Source: Jiangella gansuensis DSM 44835 (GTDB taxonomy: Bacteria > Actinomycetota > Actinomycetes > Jiangellales > Jiangellaceae). From it: a stretch of 64,000 nucleotides of DNA. Of the stretch, positions 1-9,959 are shown piece by piece. A model generated the notes under the pieces. It worked only from the letters and a program-made list of their open reading frames with translations. It made no database searches and was not told where the DNA came from. Each line of letters begins with the position of its first letter. Within the stretch, counting starts at the first letter, position 1. The position numbers and the translations under genes were made by a program. The stretch covers positions 2,726,606 to 2,790,605 of the forward strand of contig NZ_KI911782.1 of NCBI RefSeq assembly GCF_000515395.1, given 5' to 3'.

Positions 1-2439
1 CTCGCCCCACTGCTGATCAGTGCGTCCGCGCAGGCGGACCACGACGGTCCGATCGGCCCGGTCAACGGCGGCTTCGAGGAGCCGGCCGGCGACAGCATCC
101 CCGGCTGGACGCAGCGGGGCGGCTCGGTCGGCGGCTCCACCGTGGTCGACGACCCGGTGTTCACGGGCGAGCAGAGCGTGCGGTTCGACGATCCCGAGGA
201 CACGGCCTCGTACGGCCTGATGAGCGACCCGATGCCGGTCGAGGCCGGGCACACGTACCAACTGTCGGCGCAGGCCTACGTCGAGCAGGGCGCGCCCACC
301 CTGTACGTCTACTTCTACGACGCGGCCGGCAGCCAGCTCGACGTCGAGTTCACCCACTTCACCAGCCAGCCGACCGGCTCTTGGGCGCCGCTCAGCGTCG
401 ACGCCACCGCCCCGGAAGGCGCCACGAGCGCGGCCGTGTACATCTACTCCACCATCGCCCGCGTCTCGACGTTCTACGTGGACGACGTACAACTGCGCCA
501 CCTCCTGGCGCCCCTGCAGATCGAGGACCTCGGGCCGGCGTTCTACAGCCCGAACGTCCGGCTGGCCGACGTCGACGTCCTGTCCGACGGAACACCGGTG
601 GGGTACGTGTTCTCCGACGGCGAGCCGGTGAGCTTCAACGTGGTCGATCTGCGCACCGGGACCATGCTGGACAGCCACGACATGGACGGATACTCGATCG
701 CGGCGTCGATCGAGATCGCGCCGGATGACACGGTCTACTTCAGTGTCCGCGGACCGAACGACGGAACGCTGTGGACGTACGACCCGCACACCCAGCAGGT
801 GCGGAAGCTGGCCTCGCGGATCGCGGGGGAGAACCTCCTGCGCACGCTCGTGCTCGACGGCGACGTGCTCTACGGCAGTACCTATCCGAACGCCAAGGTC
901 TACTCGTACGACACGCTCGACGGCGGGATCCGCGACTACGGCAGCGTCGTCGACGACGGGTCCGCGTATGCGTGGGGCCTCGACCTCGTCGACGACGCAC
1001 TGTGGGTCGGAACCGGGGCCACCCCTCATCTCATGGAGGTCGACCCGGTCAGCGGTGCCGTCACCGAACGCGCCCTGCCCGCCGGTGTCGCGGAGACCGC
1101 CGACTTCGTCAACCGCGTGGAGCGCCACGGCGACGTCGTGTTCATCAGCTACTCGCCGGCCGGCGCGGGCGGCGACAACACCGCCGTCTACGACCTGGCG
1201 GCGCAGGAGTGGCTGCCGGGCCTCGAGGGCGGCGCCGGCTCCTGGACCGAGGATGCCGCCGGCGGCCTCGTCTACTACGTCAGCGGCGACACGATCCGGG
1301 CGTACGACATCGCCGCGCGGCAGTCGGTCTCCATCGGCTGGGAGGACGGTCCCCTGGTGAACGAGCTGGAGGGCACCACCGACCTCGCGCTCGTCGAGCT
1401 CGGCACCGCAGAGTTCCCCGGCACCACCCTCGTCGGCGTCCGTGTGGACGGCGCCATCTGGCGCTACGACCTGGAGTCGGGCATCGGCGACGTCGTGCGC
1501 AGCGAGATCGTCGGCGCCCCGGCTACGGTCCACTCCCTGGGCATCGGCGGCGACGGCGCGGTCTATGTCGGCGCGTACCTCAGCGCGGGCGTGATGGCCC
1601 GGGTGGACGAGTCCGGCGTCCAGCAGCTGTCCGGTCCCAAGCAGGCCGACAGCATCATCGCGCACCGTGAGCGGACCGTGGTCGGTGTGTATCCCGGAGC
1701 CGAGTTCTACGTCGGCCACTCCCGCCGGCCGTGGGAGTGGGAGTGGGGCCGGAACCCGAAGCACCTCTTCGGCCTCGGCCGAGGTGAGACGGGCCAGGAC
1801 CGCCCGATGGCGATGACGGCGGCCCGCGAGTACGTCGCCGCGGGGACGGTCCCGAACTACGGCGAGCTGGGCGGGGCGCTCACCCTGTTCAACCCGGCCA
1901 CCGGCACGTACGAGAGCCACCGCAATGTAGTGCCGGACCAGAGCGTGACCGCGCTGGCCTACCGGGACGGGCTCGTCTACGGCGGCACGAGCATCCACGG
2001 CGGTCTCTCGTCGGAACCGACCCGGACGGAGGCGGAGCTGTTCGTCTGGGACATCCGCGCGGGCGAACTCGTCGAGTCGTCGGTCGTGGTCCCGGAAGCC
2101 GAGGTGATCCACGCTCTGACGTTCGACGACGCCGGCCGGCTCTGGGGCCTCGCCGACAACGGCGTCGTCTTCGAGTACGACCCGGCGACCCGTGAGGTGG
2201 TCCGGTCGGTGCGGACGCCGGCGACGTCCAGCAACATCTGGGGCCGCCTCAGTGAGCTGTACCAGCACCCCGGCGACGGTCACATCTACGGCAATGCGAA
2301 CGGCCGCCTGTTCCGCCTCGACCCGCGGACCCTCGAGTTCGTGACGCTGATCGCCTCGGGCGCCCGGCACTCCGTCCTCGGCGAGGACGGCGCCATCTAC
2401 GTCGCGGACGAGACGAACATCTTCCGCTACACGCCCTGA
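1..2439 (+). CDS. secreted beta-propeller protein with N-terminal CBM-like domain (5' end cut by window edge)
   Basis: The reading frame is open from base 1, so the true start lies outside the window; the first visible residues (LAPLLISASAQA) look like the end of a signal peptide with an AxA cleavage site. Residues about 20-165 resemble a carbohydrate-binding jelly-roll module: NGGFEEPAGD near the start and FYVDDVQLRH at the end are the usual edges of such modules. The remaining ~640 residues are a WD/PQQ-like repeat propeller with recurring YxYD, GTYPNAK, GxDGxxYVGAYL and QSVTALAYRDGLVYGGT blocks. It is a paralogue of the next gene and of the minus-strand gene ending at 6875, but lacks their C-terminal repeat tail. 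Substrate and catalytic activity are unknown; a binding protein or a propeller-fold lyase are both possible. Confidence 0.8.
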   Translation, partial: LAPLLISASAQADHDGPIGPVNGGFEEPAGDSIPGWTQRGGSVGGSTVVDDPVFTGEQSVRFDDPEDTASYGLMSDPMPVEAGHTYQLSAQAYVEQGAPTLYVYFYDAAGSQLDVEFTHFTSQPTGSWAPLSVDATAPEGATSAAVYIYSTIARVSTFYVDDVQLRHLLAPLQIEDLGPAFYSPNVRLADVDVLSDGTPVGYVFSDGEPVSFNVVDLRTGTMLDSHDMDGYSIAASIEIAPDDTVYFSVRGPNDGTLWTYDPHTQQVRKLASRIAGENLLRTLVLDGDVLYGSTYPNAKVYSYDTLDGGIRDYGSVVDDGSAYAWGLDLVDDALWVGTGATPHLMEVDPVSGAVTERALPAGVAETADFVNRVERHGDVVFISYSPAGAGGDNTAVYDLAAQEWLPGLEGGAGSWTEDAAGGLVYYVSGDTIRAYDIAARQSVSIGWEDGPLVNELEGTTDLALVELGTAEFPGTTLVGVRVDGAIWRYDLESGIGDVVRSEIVGAPATVHSLGIGGDGAVYVGAYLSAGVMARVDESGVQQLSGPKQADSIIAHRERTVVGVYPGAEFYVGHSRRPWEWEWGRNPKHLFGLGRGETGQDRPMAMTAAREYVAAGTVPNYGELGGALTLFNPATGTYESHRNVVPDQSVTALAYRDGLVYGGTSIHGGLSSEPTRTEAELFVWDIRAGELVESSVVVPEAEVIHALTFDDAGRLWGLADNGVVFEYDPATREVVRSVRTPATSSNIWGRLSELYQHPGDGHIYGNANGRLFRLDPRTLEFVTLIASGARHSVLGEDGAIYVADETNIFRYTP

Positions 2440-2467
2440 CACCGACTGTCACCACGAAGGGAGCACC

Positions 2468-4900
2468 ATGGCTGCATCCACCACCAGGCGCCGCGCCGGC
2501 GTCCTGGTCTCGGCGGTGGCGGTACTCGCCGGTCTGCTGGGCGTGACGAACCCCGCGCAGGCCCTGGACGGCGGCTCGACCGCGGAGCCCGCCGGCCAGC
2601 CGGTCATCGAGGAGCTCGGCCCGGCGATCTTGTCGGTCAACGTCCGCAACGCGCACTTCGGCACGGTCGACGGGAGAGCCGTCGCGTACGCGATCTCCAA
2701 CGGCAACCCCGCGACGTTCAGCATGGTCGATGTGACGACCGGCGAGAGCCTGTTCGCGGCGGAGCTCGAGGACACCACCGTGGGCGGCTGGATCACCACG
2801 TCCCCGGACGGCACGGTCTACTTCACCGCCCGCCATCCGCGGCCGGCCGGCCTCTACTCGTTCGACCCGCGGACGCGCGACCTGGACGAGATCGCCGACG
2901 CCGTCGCGGGGGAGCGGGTGCTCTACGGCGGGAGCTTCACCGACGACGGCACGCTCGTCTTCGGCACCTACCCGAACGCGAAGGTCGTGTCGTACACGCC
3001 GTCGACGGGTGAGTTCCGCGACTACGGCAGCCAGACCGACGACGCGGACTACGTCTTCTCCCTCGGCATCGTCGACGGCGAGATCTGGGCCGGCACCGGT
3101 CCCGTCCCGTACCTGTATGCGATCGACCCGGACACCGGCGACCGGCGGGAGATCACCGTCCCGGATCACCTGATGACCAACACCCAGTGGTTCATCGGGA
3201 TCGAGCAGCGTGCGGGCTCGGTGCTCGTCCGGCTGTCACCGCGAGGGAACTACGACACGGCGGTGCTCGACCTGGCCACCGGCGAGTGGGACGACGAGGT
3301 CATCACCTCCGTGGGCGGGTCGGCGCCGACCCGGCTCGACGCGGCCGGCCGGACCTACGTCCTGGCCGGTGGGACCGACCTGATCGGCTACGACACCGGC
3401 ACCGGCGCAGTGGTGGAGACCGGCTTCGCCGGAACGGACGTCGCCGCCGCACTGGCCGCGCAGGTGAACACGTACGGCATCGACGTGATGACCCTGCCGG
3501 GGTCGGACGAGCAGAGCGTGGTGGGCCTCAGCACCGACGGTGACCTCTGGACGTACGGGCTGTCCAGCGGCGACGCGACCATCCAGCGGGCCGACATCGC
3601 GGCAACGCCGGCGGAGGCGCACGGGCTGGGGGTCGGGCCCGACGGCAACGCGTACATCGGCGCGTACCTGTCGAGCGGCTCCATGACCCGGGTCGACCAG
3701 GACACGCTCGAACTCACGCCGCTGCGCGGACCGAAGCAGGCCGATGCGATCGCCACGCACGGCGACCAGCTCGTCGTGACCTCGTATCCCGGGGCGGTCG
3801 TGCACGCGGGCGATCCGGCCGAAGCGTGGGAGTGGGGGACGAACCCCGCGCACGTGCTGACGATCGGCCGCGGCGAGCCGCACTTCCAGGACCGCATCAA
3901 CGGCGTGGTGTCGATCGGCGACCGGCTCGCCCTCGGCACCGTGCCGGACTACGGCCAGCTCGGCGGCGCGCTGACGCTCCTGGACACCGAGACAGGCGAG
4001 TACGAGGTGCATCGCGACGTGGTCGAGGACCAGAGCGTGATCTCGCTGGCGTACCGCGACGGTCTCGTCTACGGCGGTACGGCGATCAGCGGCGGCCTGT
4101 CGTCCACGCCCACCGCGGCACGCGCCCAGTTGTTCGTCTGGGACGTCGCCGCGGGTGAGGTCGTGTGGCAGGGCGACGTCACCGAAGGGGCGGGCTACGT
4201 GGCCGGGCTCAGCTGGGGGCCGGACGGGCTGCTGGTCGGCGGCACGTCCGACGGGGCGCTGTTCGAGTTCGACCCGCGGCGCCGCGAGGTCACCAGGACG
4301 GTCCAGGTGTTCCCCGCCGGCGACGGCAACCGGACGTCCTGGGGGTACGCCACGAAGACCCTCTGGGACGAGGCCACCGGCACGTACCTGACGACCAACA
4401 ACGGGCACCTGTACCAGGTGGACCGCGCGACGGGCACCGTGTCCGCGCTCGCCGAGATGGAGCAGGTCACCAGGGACGGTTCGGGCAACTACATCGCCGT
4501 CGACCAGACCCACGCGTACCGCATCGACCTGGAGCCGCTGGTGTGCGACCGCACCATCACCGGCCAGCACAGCGGCCCGGTGACCGTCACCGACGGCACC
4601 ATCTGCCTGTCCGGGGCCGAGGTCGACGGGCCGGTCCGCGTCCGCGGCGGTGCGTCGGTCGTCGTCGACGCCACCGAGCTCACCGGACCGTTCCATGCCA
4701 CCGGGGCGACCGACGTCATCGTCCGGAACAGCCGGGTGACCGGTCCGGTGTCGATCGTGGGGAGCACGGGCGACGTGGTCGTCAGCGGCACGACCGTCGT
4801 CGGCCCGCTGGACTGCTTCGACAACGACACCGAGCCCGACGACGAGGGTGTTCCGAACGACGTGCACGGTCCGACGGCCGGACAGTGCGCCGGCATGTGA
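2468..4900 (+). CDS. secreted beta-propeller protein with C-terminal beta-helix-like tail
   Basis: This 810-residue protein starts at an ATG preceded by GAAGGGAG and has a signal peptide with an RRR n-region, a hydrophobic stretch and an AQA cleavage site near residue 36. Residues ~45-690 form the same propeller as the upstream gene (shared YPNAK, WEWG, GTVPDYG, QSVISLAYRDGLVYGGT, AQLFVWD segments). Unlike that paralogue it has no CBM-like module, but it ends in ~115 residues beginning CDRTITGQHSGP in which GPV/GPL units recur every 15-20 residues, suggesting a small right-handed beta-helix, closing with GQCAGM. The gap to the upstream gene is 28 bp, so the two are probably co-transcribed. 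Known family function: none that I can name; export and glycan binding are inferred. Confidence 0.82.
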   Translation: MAASTTRRRAGVLVSAVAVLAGLLGVTNPAQALDGGSTAEPAGQPVIEELGPAILSVNVRNAHFGTVDGRAVAYAISNGNPATFSMVDVTTGESLFAAELEDTTVGGWITTSPDGTVYFTARHPRPAGLYSFDPRTRDLDEIADAVAGERVLYGGSFTDDGTLVFGTYPNAKVVSYTPSTGEFRDYGSQTDDADYVFSLGIVDGEIWAGTGPVPYLYAIDPDTGDRREITVPDHLMTNTQWFIGIEQRAGSVLVRLSPRGNYDTAVLDLATGEWDDEVITSVGGSAPTRLDAAGRTYVLAGGTDLIGYDTGTGAVVETGFAGTDVAAALAAQVNTYGIDVMTLPGSDEQSVVGLSTDGDLWTYGLSSGDATIQRADIAATPAEAHGLGVGPDGNAYIGAYLSSGSMTRVDQDTLELTPLRGPKQADAIATHGDQLVVTSYPGAVVHAGDPAEAWEWGTNPAHVLTIGRGEPHFQDRINGVVSIGDRLALGTVPDYGQLGGALTLLDTETGEYEVHRDVVEDQSVISLAYRDGLVYGGTAISGGLSSTPTAARAQLFVWDVAAGEVVWQGDVTEGAGYVAGLSWGPDGLLVGGTSDGALFEFDPRRREVTRTVQVFPAGDGNRTSWGYATKTLWDEATGTYLTTNNGHLYQVDRATGTVSALAEMEQVTRDGSGNYIAVDQTHAYRIDLEPLVCDRTITGQHSGPVTVTDGTICLSGAEVDGPVRVRGGASVVVDATELTGPFHATGATDVIVRNSRVTGPVSIVGSTGDVVVSGTTVVGPLDCFDNDTEPDDEGVPNDVHGPTAGQCAGM

Positions 4901-4912
4901 GGGAGCCGACGC

Positions 4913-5854
4913 GTGAATGACACCGACCAGGGGGATCCCGGCCGGGCCTGGTGGACCGGCTGGCTGGGCGCCGTCCCGGATCCCTCCGGCGGGTTCGAGG
5001 TGGGCGCCGCCGCGGCACGCGGCGGCGCCCGGCGGTGCCCGATCCGGCTGATGTCGTACGGCACCACCATCGAGGCCGTGCTGTTCGCGCCCGATGTCCC
5101 CGGCCCGCTGCCCGCGGTCGTCGTCCCCTTCTACGACGTCGGCAGCGTCTTCGGCGAACGGACCCCGCGCACCGAGGGCTGGACCGACGAACGGCGACGC
5201 GCCCGCGCCTACGGAAACCACCTGGTGGCCAGGGGTGTAGCGGTGCTCGCGGTGCCGTGGTGGTTCGAGCAGGTGGCCGACCGGGCCGCGTCGGCGACGT
5301 CACTGCACGAGCGGTACGGGCCGGCCGCGGCCAGGCATGAGGCGACCCTGCCGATGACCGGCCTCGGGCGGAGCCTGGGCGACCTGATGCTCGCCGTCGA
5401 CGCGTTGCTCTCGGTGCCGTGGGTCGATCCCGCTCGCGTCGGCGCGTTCGGGCACTCCCTCGGCGCCAAGCTGGCGCTGCACCTGGCCGCCCTGGACGTG
5501 CGGATCGGCGCGGCGGTCGCCCACGAGCCCGGCCTCGGGTTCGCCCACTCCAACTGGTCCGACCCGTGGTATCTGGGCACCCGGATCCCGGCCGGCCGCG
5601 ACCAGCACGAGCTCCTGGGCCTGATCGGCCGGCGACCGTTCCTGCTGGCCGGCGGGGGTGCCTCCGACGGCGGGCACAACGAGCACCTCGTGGAGCGAGC
5701 GCGGCTGGCGGGCGGCGCCGCCGGACTCGAGACGCTGTACCACGACAGCGGCCACGACCATCCGATCCATGTTCTCGTCGCCTGCTACGCGTGGCTCACG
5801 GCCCGTCTCGCCGCCGGCGACGCCCTACTGCCCGAGAGGAAGCCGTTCACATGA
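4913..5854 (+). CDS. alpha/beta hydrolase, dienelactone-hydrolase/acyl-esterase type
   Basis: A 313-residue cytoplasmic-looking protein (no signal peptide) starting at GTG 12 bp after the propeller stop, with GGGAG as ribosome site. The nucleophile elbow GHSLGAK puts the catalytic serine at about residue 182, and HDSGHDHPIH near residue 277-286 supplies the likely catalytic histidine. The N-terminal YGTTIEAVLFAPDVPGPLPAVV segment is the usual first strands of the fold. The order propeller-propeller-esterase-dehydrogenase suggests de-esterification of a sugar or lignin-derived compound released outside the cell; the substrate is inference. Its stop overlaps the next start (ATGA), so translation is coupled. 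Confidence 0.8.
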   Translation: MNDTDQGDPGRAWWTGWLGAVPDPSGGFEVGAAAARGGARRCPIRLMSYGTTIEAVLFAPDVPGPLPAVVVPFYDVGSVFGERTPRTEGWTDERRRARAYGNHLVARGVAVLAVPWWFEQVADRAASATSLHERYGPAAARHEATLPMTGLGRSLGDLMLAVDALLSVPWVDPARVGAFGHSLGAKLALHLAALDVRIGAAVAHEPGLGFAHSNWSDPWYLGTRIPAGRDQHELLGLIGRRPFLLAGGGASDGGHNEHLVERARLAGGAAGLETLYHDSGHDHPIHVLVACYAWLTARLAAGDALLPERKPFT

Positions 5855-6855
5855 CCGACCTGAAGGTCTACGTCGCGATCCGGCCCGATGAGTTCGACAC
5901 GCTCTACAGCCCGCAGGCGCAGGACCGGTTGCGTTCGCTGGCCGCGGTCGACGTCGCCGCCGGCGACGGCCGGGCCGTCCTGCCCGCCGACGTGGCGGCC
6001 GGCTACGACGTGATCGTCACCTCCTGGAGCACCGCGCCGTTCGATCCGCGGACCGTCCGCGGGCCGCGGCTGCGGCTGGCCGCCCACACCGCGGGCTCCG
6101 TTCGTGGCCTGTTCCCGCGGGCGATGCTCGAGAACGGCCTTCGGGTAACCCAGGGTGGCGCCGCGGCAATGGCGCCCGCGGTCGCCGAGCTGGCCGTGAC
6201 CCTGACGCTGGCGCTGCTTCGCAACCTGCACCGCCATGACCGGGAGCTGTGGACCAGCCGTGACTGGGCGACGGCTCGGCAGCCCGTGCTCGGCCGGTCC
6301 CTGGCGGAGCGCCGGGTCGGGGTCGTCGGGCTCAGCCGGGTCGGGTGGCGATACGTGTCGATGGTGCGTGGGCTGGGGGTCGAGACGGTGCACGCGTACG
6401 ACCCGTACGCCGACCCCACAGCCGCCGCGGACGCCGGCGTCGAGCTGGCCGGCCTGGACGACCTCTTCGCGACCTGCGACGTCGTGGCCGTCCACGCGCC
6501 GTCGACCGACGAGACCCGGCACCTGGTCGGGGCCCGGCAGCTGGCCGCGCTGGCCGACGGCTCGATCCTCGTCAACACCGCGCGGTCCTGGAGCGTGGAC
6601 CAGGATGCCCTGCTGCGTGAGGTCCGCTCCGGCCGCATCCTCGCCGGCCTCGACGTCTTCGACGAGGAACCGCTGCCCGCCGACAGCGGGTTCCTGGGCC
6701 TGCCCAACGTCATCGTCACCCCCCACGTGGCCGGCGGCACGGTCGAGGCGCGGCGCCAGCAGGGCGCCATCGTGGTCGACGAACTGGCCCGGTTCGCCGC
6801 CGGTGACGCCCTGCTGCACGAGGTGACCCTCGGCGCCTACGACCGGCTCGCCTGA
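5851..6855 (+). CDS. D-2-hydroxyacid dehydrogenase family, NAD(P)-binding
   Basis: The start is ATG 5851, overlapping the hydrolase stop by 4 bases; in-frame codons upstream are a shadow of the hydrolase. The 334 residues show the D-isomer-specific 2-hydroxyacid dehydrogenase layout: a flanking catalytic domain, then the Rossmann segment RRVGVVGLSRVGW (a GxSxxG variant of the usual GxGxxG), DPYAD as cofactor-specificity loop, SILVNTAR, GLDVFDEEPLP with the catalytic Glu, and TPHVAGGT with the catalytic His. The active-site Arg lies in the NTAR segment. The enzyme would reduce or oxidise a 2-keto/2-hydroxy acid, fitting sugar-acid catabolism. It is the last gene of the plus-strand operon and converges on the third propeller gene 19 bp downstream. 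Confidence 0.85.
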   Translation: MTDLKVYVAIRPDEFDTLYSPQAQDRLRSLAAVDVAAGDGRAVLPADVAAGYDVIVTSWSTAPFDPRTVRGPRLRLAAHTAGSVRGLFPRAMLENGLRVTQGGAAAMAPAVAELAVTLTLALLRNLHRHDRELWTSRDWATARQPVLGRSLAERRVGVVGLSRVGWRYVSMVRGLGVETVHAYDPYADPTAAADAGVELAGLDDLFATCDVVAVHAPSTDETRHLVGARQLAALADGSILVNTARSWSVDQDALLREVRSGRILAGLDVFDEEPLPADSGFLGLPNVIVTPHVAGGTVEARRQQGAIVVDELARFAAGDALLHEVTLGAYDRLA

Positions 6856-6874
6856 GCCCGGCTCGCCGACCCCG

Positions 6875-9800
6875 TCACAGGCCGGCGCACTGACCCGTGC
6901 GTGGGCCGGTGACGGTGTTCGGCGTTCCGTCGTCGGTGGGCGCCGGAACGTTCCCGGAACACGCGAGCGGGCCGGCGACGGTGTTGGAGCTCAGCACCGG
7001 AGGCTCGCTCGTGGCGTTGTCCGTGACCGACACCGGACCGCCGAGGCGGTTCCCGATGACGGTGACGGACGAGGTCGTGCCGGTGACGTCCACCGGTCCG
7101 AGGACGGTCGTGTCCGTCACGGTGAGCGACGCCGCGCCAACGGAACGGAGCGGACCGTCGAGCTGCGAGCCGGCGACGACGAGCGCCGCCCCCGCCCCGA
7201 CCGTGACCGGTCCGGTGACGGTGGCGTCGTCGACGCACGTGGTGCCGTCGGTGACGGTCAGGGGACCGTCGTGGGTGCCGGTGATCTCGTGGTCGCAGCG
7301 CACCGGGTCGGGAACGTCGTACTTGTACAGGTGGACACCGTGGGCGAAGAGAACGTCACCGTTGGCGTCGACGTTCGCGTAGTTGCCCACGCCGTTGACC
7401 AGCAGGGTGTATTCCATCGTGTCGGGGTCGATGCGGAACAGCGACGACCGGTTGGTGCCGTAGACGTTGCCGTCGGCGCCGGTCTTCAGGTAGGCGAACG
7501 CCCAGACGGTGCTGGAGCCGTACCGGGCGCGGAGTAGCTTCTCGGAGTAGACGATCTCCTCTGCGGCGGGGTCGTACTTGAACACGGTGTCCTCGGAGAC
7601 GCCCCAGATGAGCCCGTCCGGTCCGACCATCAGTCCGGTCACGCCCTCGTCGCCGGCCACCGGGACGAAGTCGTGCACCTTCTGGCCGGTGTCGGGGTCG
7701 AAGACGACGAAGTGCGCCTCGGTCTGCGTCGACGGGGGAGCGCCCAGCCCGCCGTCGAGCGTGGTCCCCACGTACAGCAGCCCGTCGTGGTACAGGACGG
7801 AGATCACCGACTGCTCCTCGACGATCTCGGTCGTGAAGACGGTCTTCGTGCTGGTGGCGAAGTCGTACATCGTGACCGCGCCTTGATGGGTGCCGTAGTA
7901 CGGGACCGTGCCCATGAAGACCCGATCGTTCGCCTCGTCGTAGTCCATCGCGAACGGGCGGTCCTGGTCCTCGGCCTTGAGGTCGAAGATCTGCCGCGGC
8001 GCCGCGCCGGTGGCCGGGTCGTACTCCATGAGCCGGCCGTTGCCGTAGGTGCCGAGCAGCATCTTCCCGTCCCGGACAGCCGACGACTCGTACTGGCCGG
8101 ATTGCAGGGTCGTGCCGATCTCGCCGGTGACCGAATCGAACGGGGTGAGTCCGACCATGTAGCCGGAGGCGTACATCGAGTCCGGCCCGGTGAGGATCTT
8201 CTGCACCGTCACCGGATTGGCGAAGTCGACCGTGTGCAGCTCGGAGCGGCCGGTGGTCGGGTTCATCAGCACGCTCCCGCCCTGGGTGGCGGCGAGCATG
8301 CTGTAGCCCGGCCACTCCGGGTCGTCGAGCTGGATCCAGCGGCTGTCGTTGAGATAGGTGTTCGTCTTGATGCCGAGGTCGCGCGTGGTCGCGGTGGCCG
8401 AGTCGTACTCCCAGAAGTTCGTCCCGAAGCCGAAGATGAACTTTCCTGGCGCGTCCGGCCGTGCCGATACGTGGTAGCCGAACGCCTCGCGGCCCTGGCC
8501 CTTCCAGTACTCGACCGTGTCGTCGGGCCGCAGCACGATCAGCTCGCTGGAGACGGTGCGGGCGAACAGCCGGTCACCGGTGAACGTGAACGTGTTGACG
8601 AACGTCTCGTCGAGGAAGCCGGGCGCGTTCTCCTCGGTGATCAGGGCGGTCTTCGTTCCGTCGGGCCCGAGCTTGTAGATCTGCGCCCGGGTCCCGCCCA
8701 CACCCACGTAGAGATTGTCGCGGTCGAAGTCGTATGCCAGGGCGCGGACGTAGGCCTGGGTCGGGTCGACCGCGCCGAGGTTGGTGATGGAGTCGTCGGC
8801 CGGGTCGTACAGATACAGATATCCCTTCGGATATGCGCCGATGTACATCGTGCCGTTCGGGCCGGCGGTCATCGTGATGGGGTAGCCGTCGCCCGGGCTG
8901 TCGGGGTTGATGTGGCCGAGATCGGTCACCTGCTTCGTGGCGGGGTCGTAGCGCCACAGCTTGTAGTCGTGGTTGGTGCCGATGTAGACCCTGCCGTCGG
9001 TGGCCTTCCTGATCTCGAAGTTCCCCTCGGCTCCGGCCAGCGGTAATGCGCGGATGACCTCGCCGGTGTTGGCGTCGGCGACGACGAGCGTGCACGGGTT
9101 GTCGGTGTCCGCGTGGCCCCGGTAGGCACCGTAGGTGACGGCCCTGCCGTCCTCCTCGCCGAGGACTGAGTTCGTGGTGATCTTGCTGGTGACCGGCGTG
9201 CCGAGGTGTGAGATCCGCGGGTTCTGCGCCACGACCTCCTCCGGCGTCGGGTTGGACAGCCGGGGCGGCTCGATCTCCCCGGCCGCCACCGACACGGTGT
9301 CCACGTGGCCGCTGCCCATGCCGGTGGTGGCGGCGTAGAGGACGACGGTGCCGGTGGCCGCGGCGTCGGGGGCGGTCGCGGAGACCGAGACCGGCACCCA
9401 GGAACCGTCCGTCTCCGGCTGCCAGGCGGACACGTTCGTGAGCCGGTTGCCGTCGGCGTCGTAGTAGCGCAGGTAGATCCCGAGGTCGTCGCGCTGGACG
9501 TTCATCATCGCCGCGGCCGTGTACGCGCGCCGGGGGTCCACCTCGAAGGGCGCGCTCTCCACGCCGACGGAGTAGGTGGCCGAGTCGTCGACGAGCGCCA
9601 GGCTGTGCGCGCCGTCGTGAGCGACGGCGTCCGTGACCTGGAAGGAGGTGCCTGGGCGGGCGGCCGCGAGGGGAGCCCAGCCCGGGATGCCGTCGTCGCC
9701 GGCGACCTCCTCGAAGGACGGGTTCACCAGGACGGGGTCGGGCGCGACGGCGTCGCGGGTCTGCGCGGCGGGCGCCGGCGCCGCCGCCGCGGCCAGCATC

Positions 9801-9892
9801 ATGGCGGCTGCGCCGGCCACGGCCGCCGGCATCGTCAAACGCCGCCGGATGGGCGTGCGGCGTGGATCTCGGTCGATGTGCGCGGTGATCAT
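6875..9892 (-). CDS. large secreted protein: CBM-like domain, beta-propeller and beta-helix-like tail
   Basis: The chosen start is ATG 9892 because AGGGAGG lies 5 bases upstream; a further upstream in-frame start would run into the operator pair. The 1005-residue product has a signal peptide (RRRLTMPAAVAGAAAMM... ending APAAQ), a jelly-roll-like module (NPSFEEVAGDDGIPGW to about residue 195), a ~650-residue propeller (YLYDPADDSITNLG, MGTVPYYG, EEQSVISVLYHDGLLYVGT) and the same C-terminal GPV-repeat tail as the 2468 gene (CDHEITGTHDGP to GQCAGL). It therefore combines modules that are split between the two plus-strand paralogues. Two LacI-type operators lie 68-95 bp upstream. Function unknown; secretion and glycan contact are inferred. 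Confidence 0.82.
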   Translation of the reverse strand: MITAHIDRDPRRTPIRRRLTMPAAVAGAAAMMLAAAAAPAPAAQTRDAVAPDPVLVNPSFEEVAGDDGIPGWAPLAAARPGTSFQVTDAVAHDGAHSLALVDDSATYSVGVESAPFEVDPRRAYTAAAMMNVQRDDLGIYLRYYDADGNRLTNVSAWQPETDGSWVPVSVSATAPDAAATGTVVLYAATTGMGSGHVDTVSVAAGEIEPPRLSNPTPEEVVAQNPRISHLGTPVTSKITTNSVLGEEDGRAVTYGAYRGHADTDNPCTLVVADANTGEVIRALPLAGAEGNFEIRKATDGRVYIGTNHDYKLWRYDPATKQVTDLGHINPDSPGDGYPITMTAGPNGTMYIGAYPKGYLYLYDPADDSITNLGAVDPTQAYVRALAYDFDRDNLYVGVGGTRAQIYKLGPDGTKTALITEENAPGFLDETFVNTFTFTGDRLFARTVSSELIVLRPDDTVEYWKGQGREAFGYHVSARPDAPGKFIFGFGTNFWEYDSATATTRDLGIKTNTYLNDSRWIQLDDPEWPGYSMLAATQGGSVLMNPTTGRSELHTVDFANPVTVQKILTGPDSMYASGYMVGLTPFDSVTGEIGTTLQSGQYESSAVRDGKMLLGTYGNGRLMEYDPATGAAPRQIFDLKAEDQDRPFAMDYDEANDRVFMGTVPYYGTHQGAVTMYDFATSTKTVFTTEIVEEQSVISVLYHDGLLYVGTTLDGGLGAPPSTQTEAHFVVFDPDTGQKVHDFVPVAGDEGVTGLMVGPDGLIWGVSEDTVFKYDPAAEEIVYSEKLLRARYGSSTVWAFAYLKTGADGNVYGTNRSSLFRIDPDTMEYTLLVNGVGNYANVDANGDVLFAHGVHLYKYDVPDPVRCDHEITGTHDGPLTVTDGTTCVDDATVTGPVTVGAGAALVVAGSQLDGPLRSVGAASLTVTDTTVLGPVDVTGTTSSVTVIGNRLGGPVSVTDNATSEPPVLSSNTVAGPLACSGNVPAPTDDGTPNTVTGPRTGQCAGL

Positions 9893-9959
9893 TCCGACCT
9901 CCCTGAAGCGGACGGGACCGGGCACCGCCCGACGCGAGGAGCGTCGATGCCTCCGCACC

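Noticed and set aside
3236-5221. A 661-residue minus-strand open frame under the second propeller gene and hydrolase
   Set aside because: It is rich in Arg, Gly, Ala and Pro with no fold-like pattern, the usual antisense shadow in high-GC DNA.
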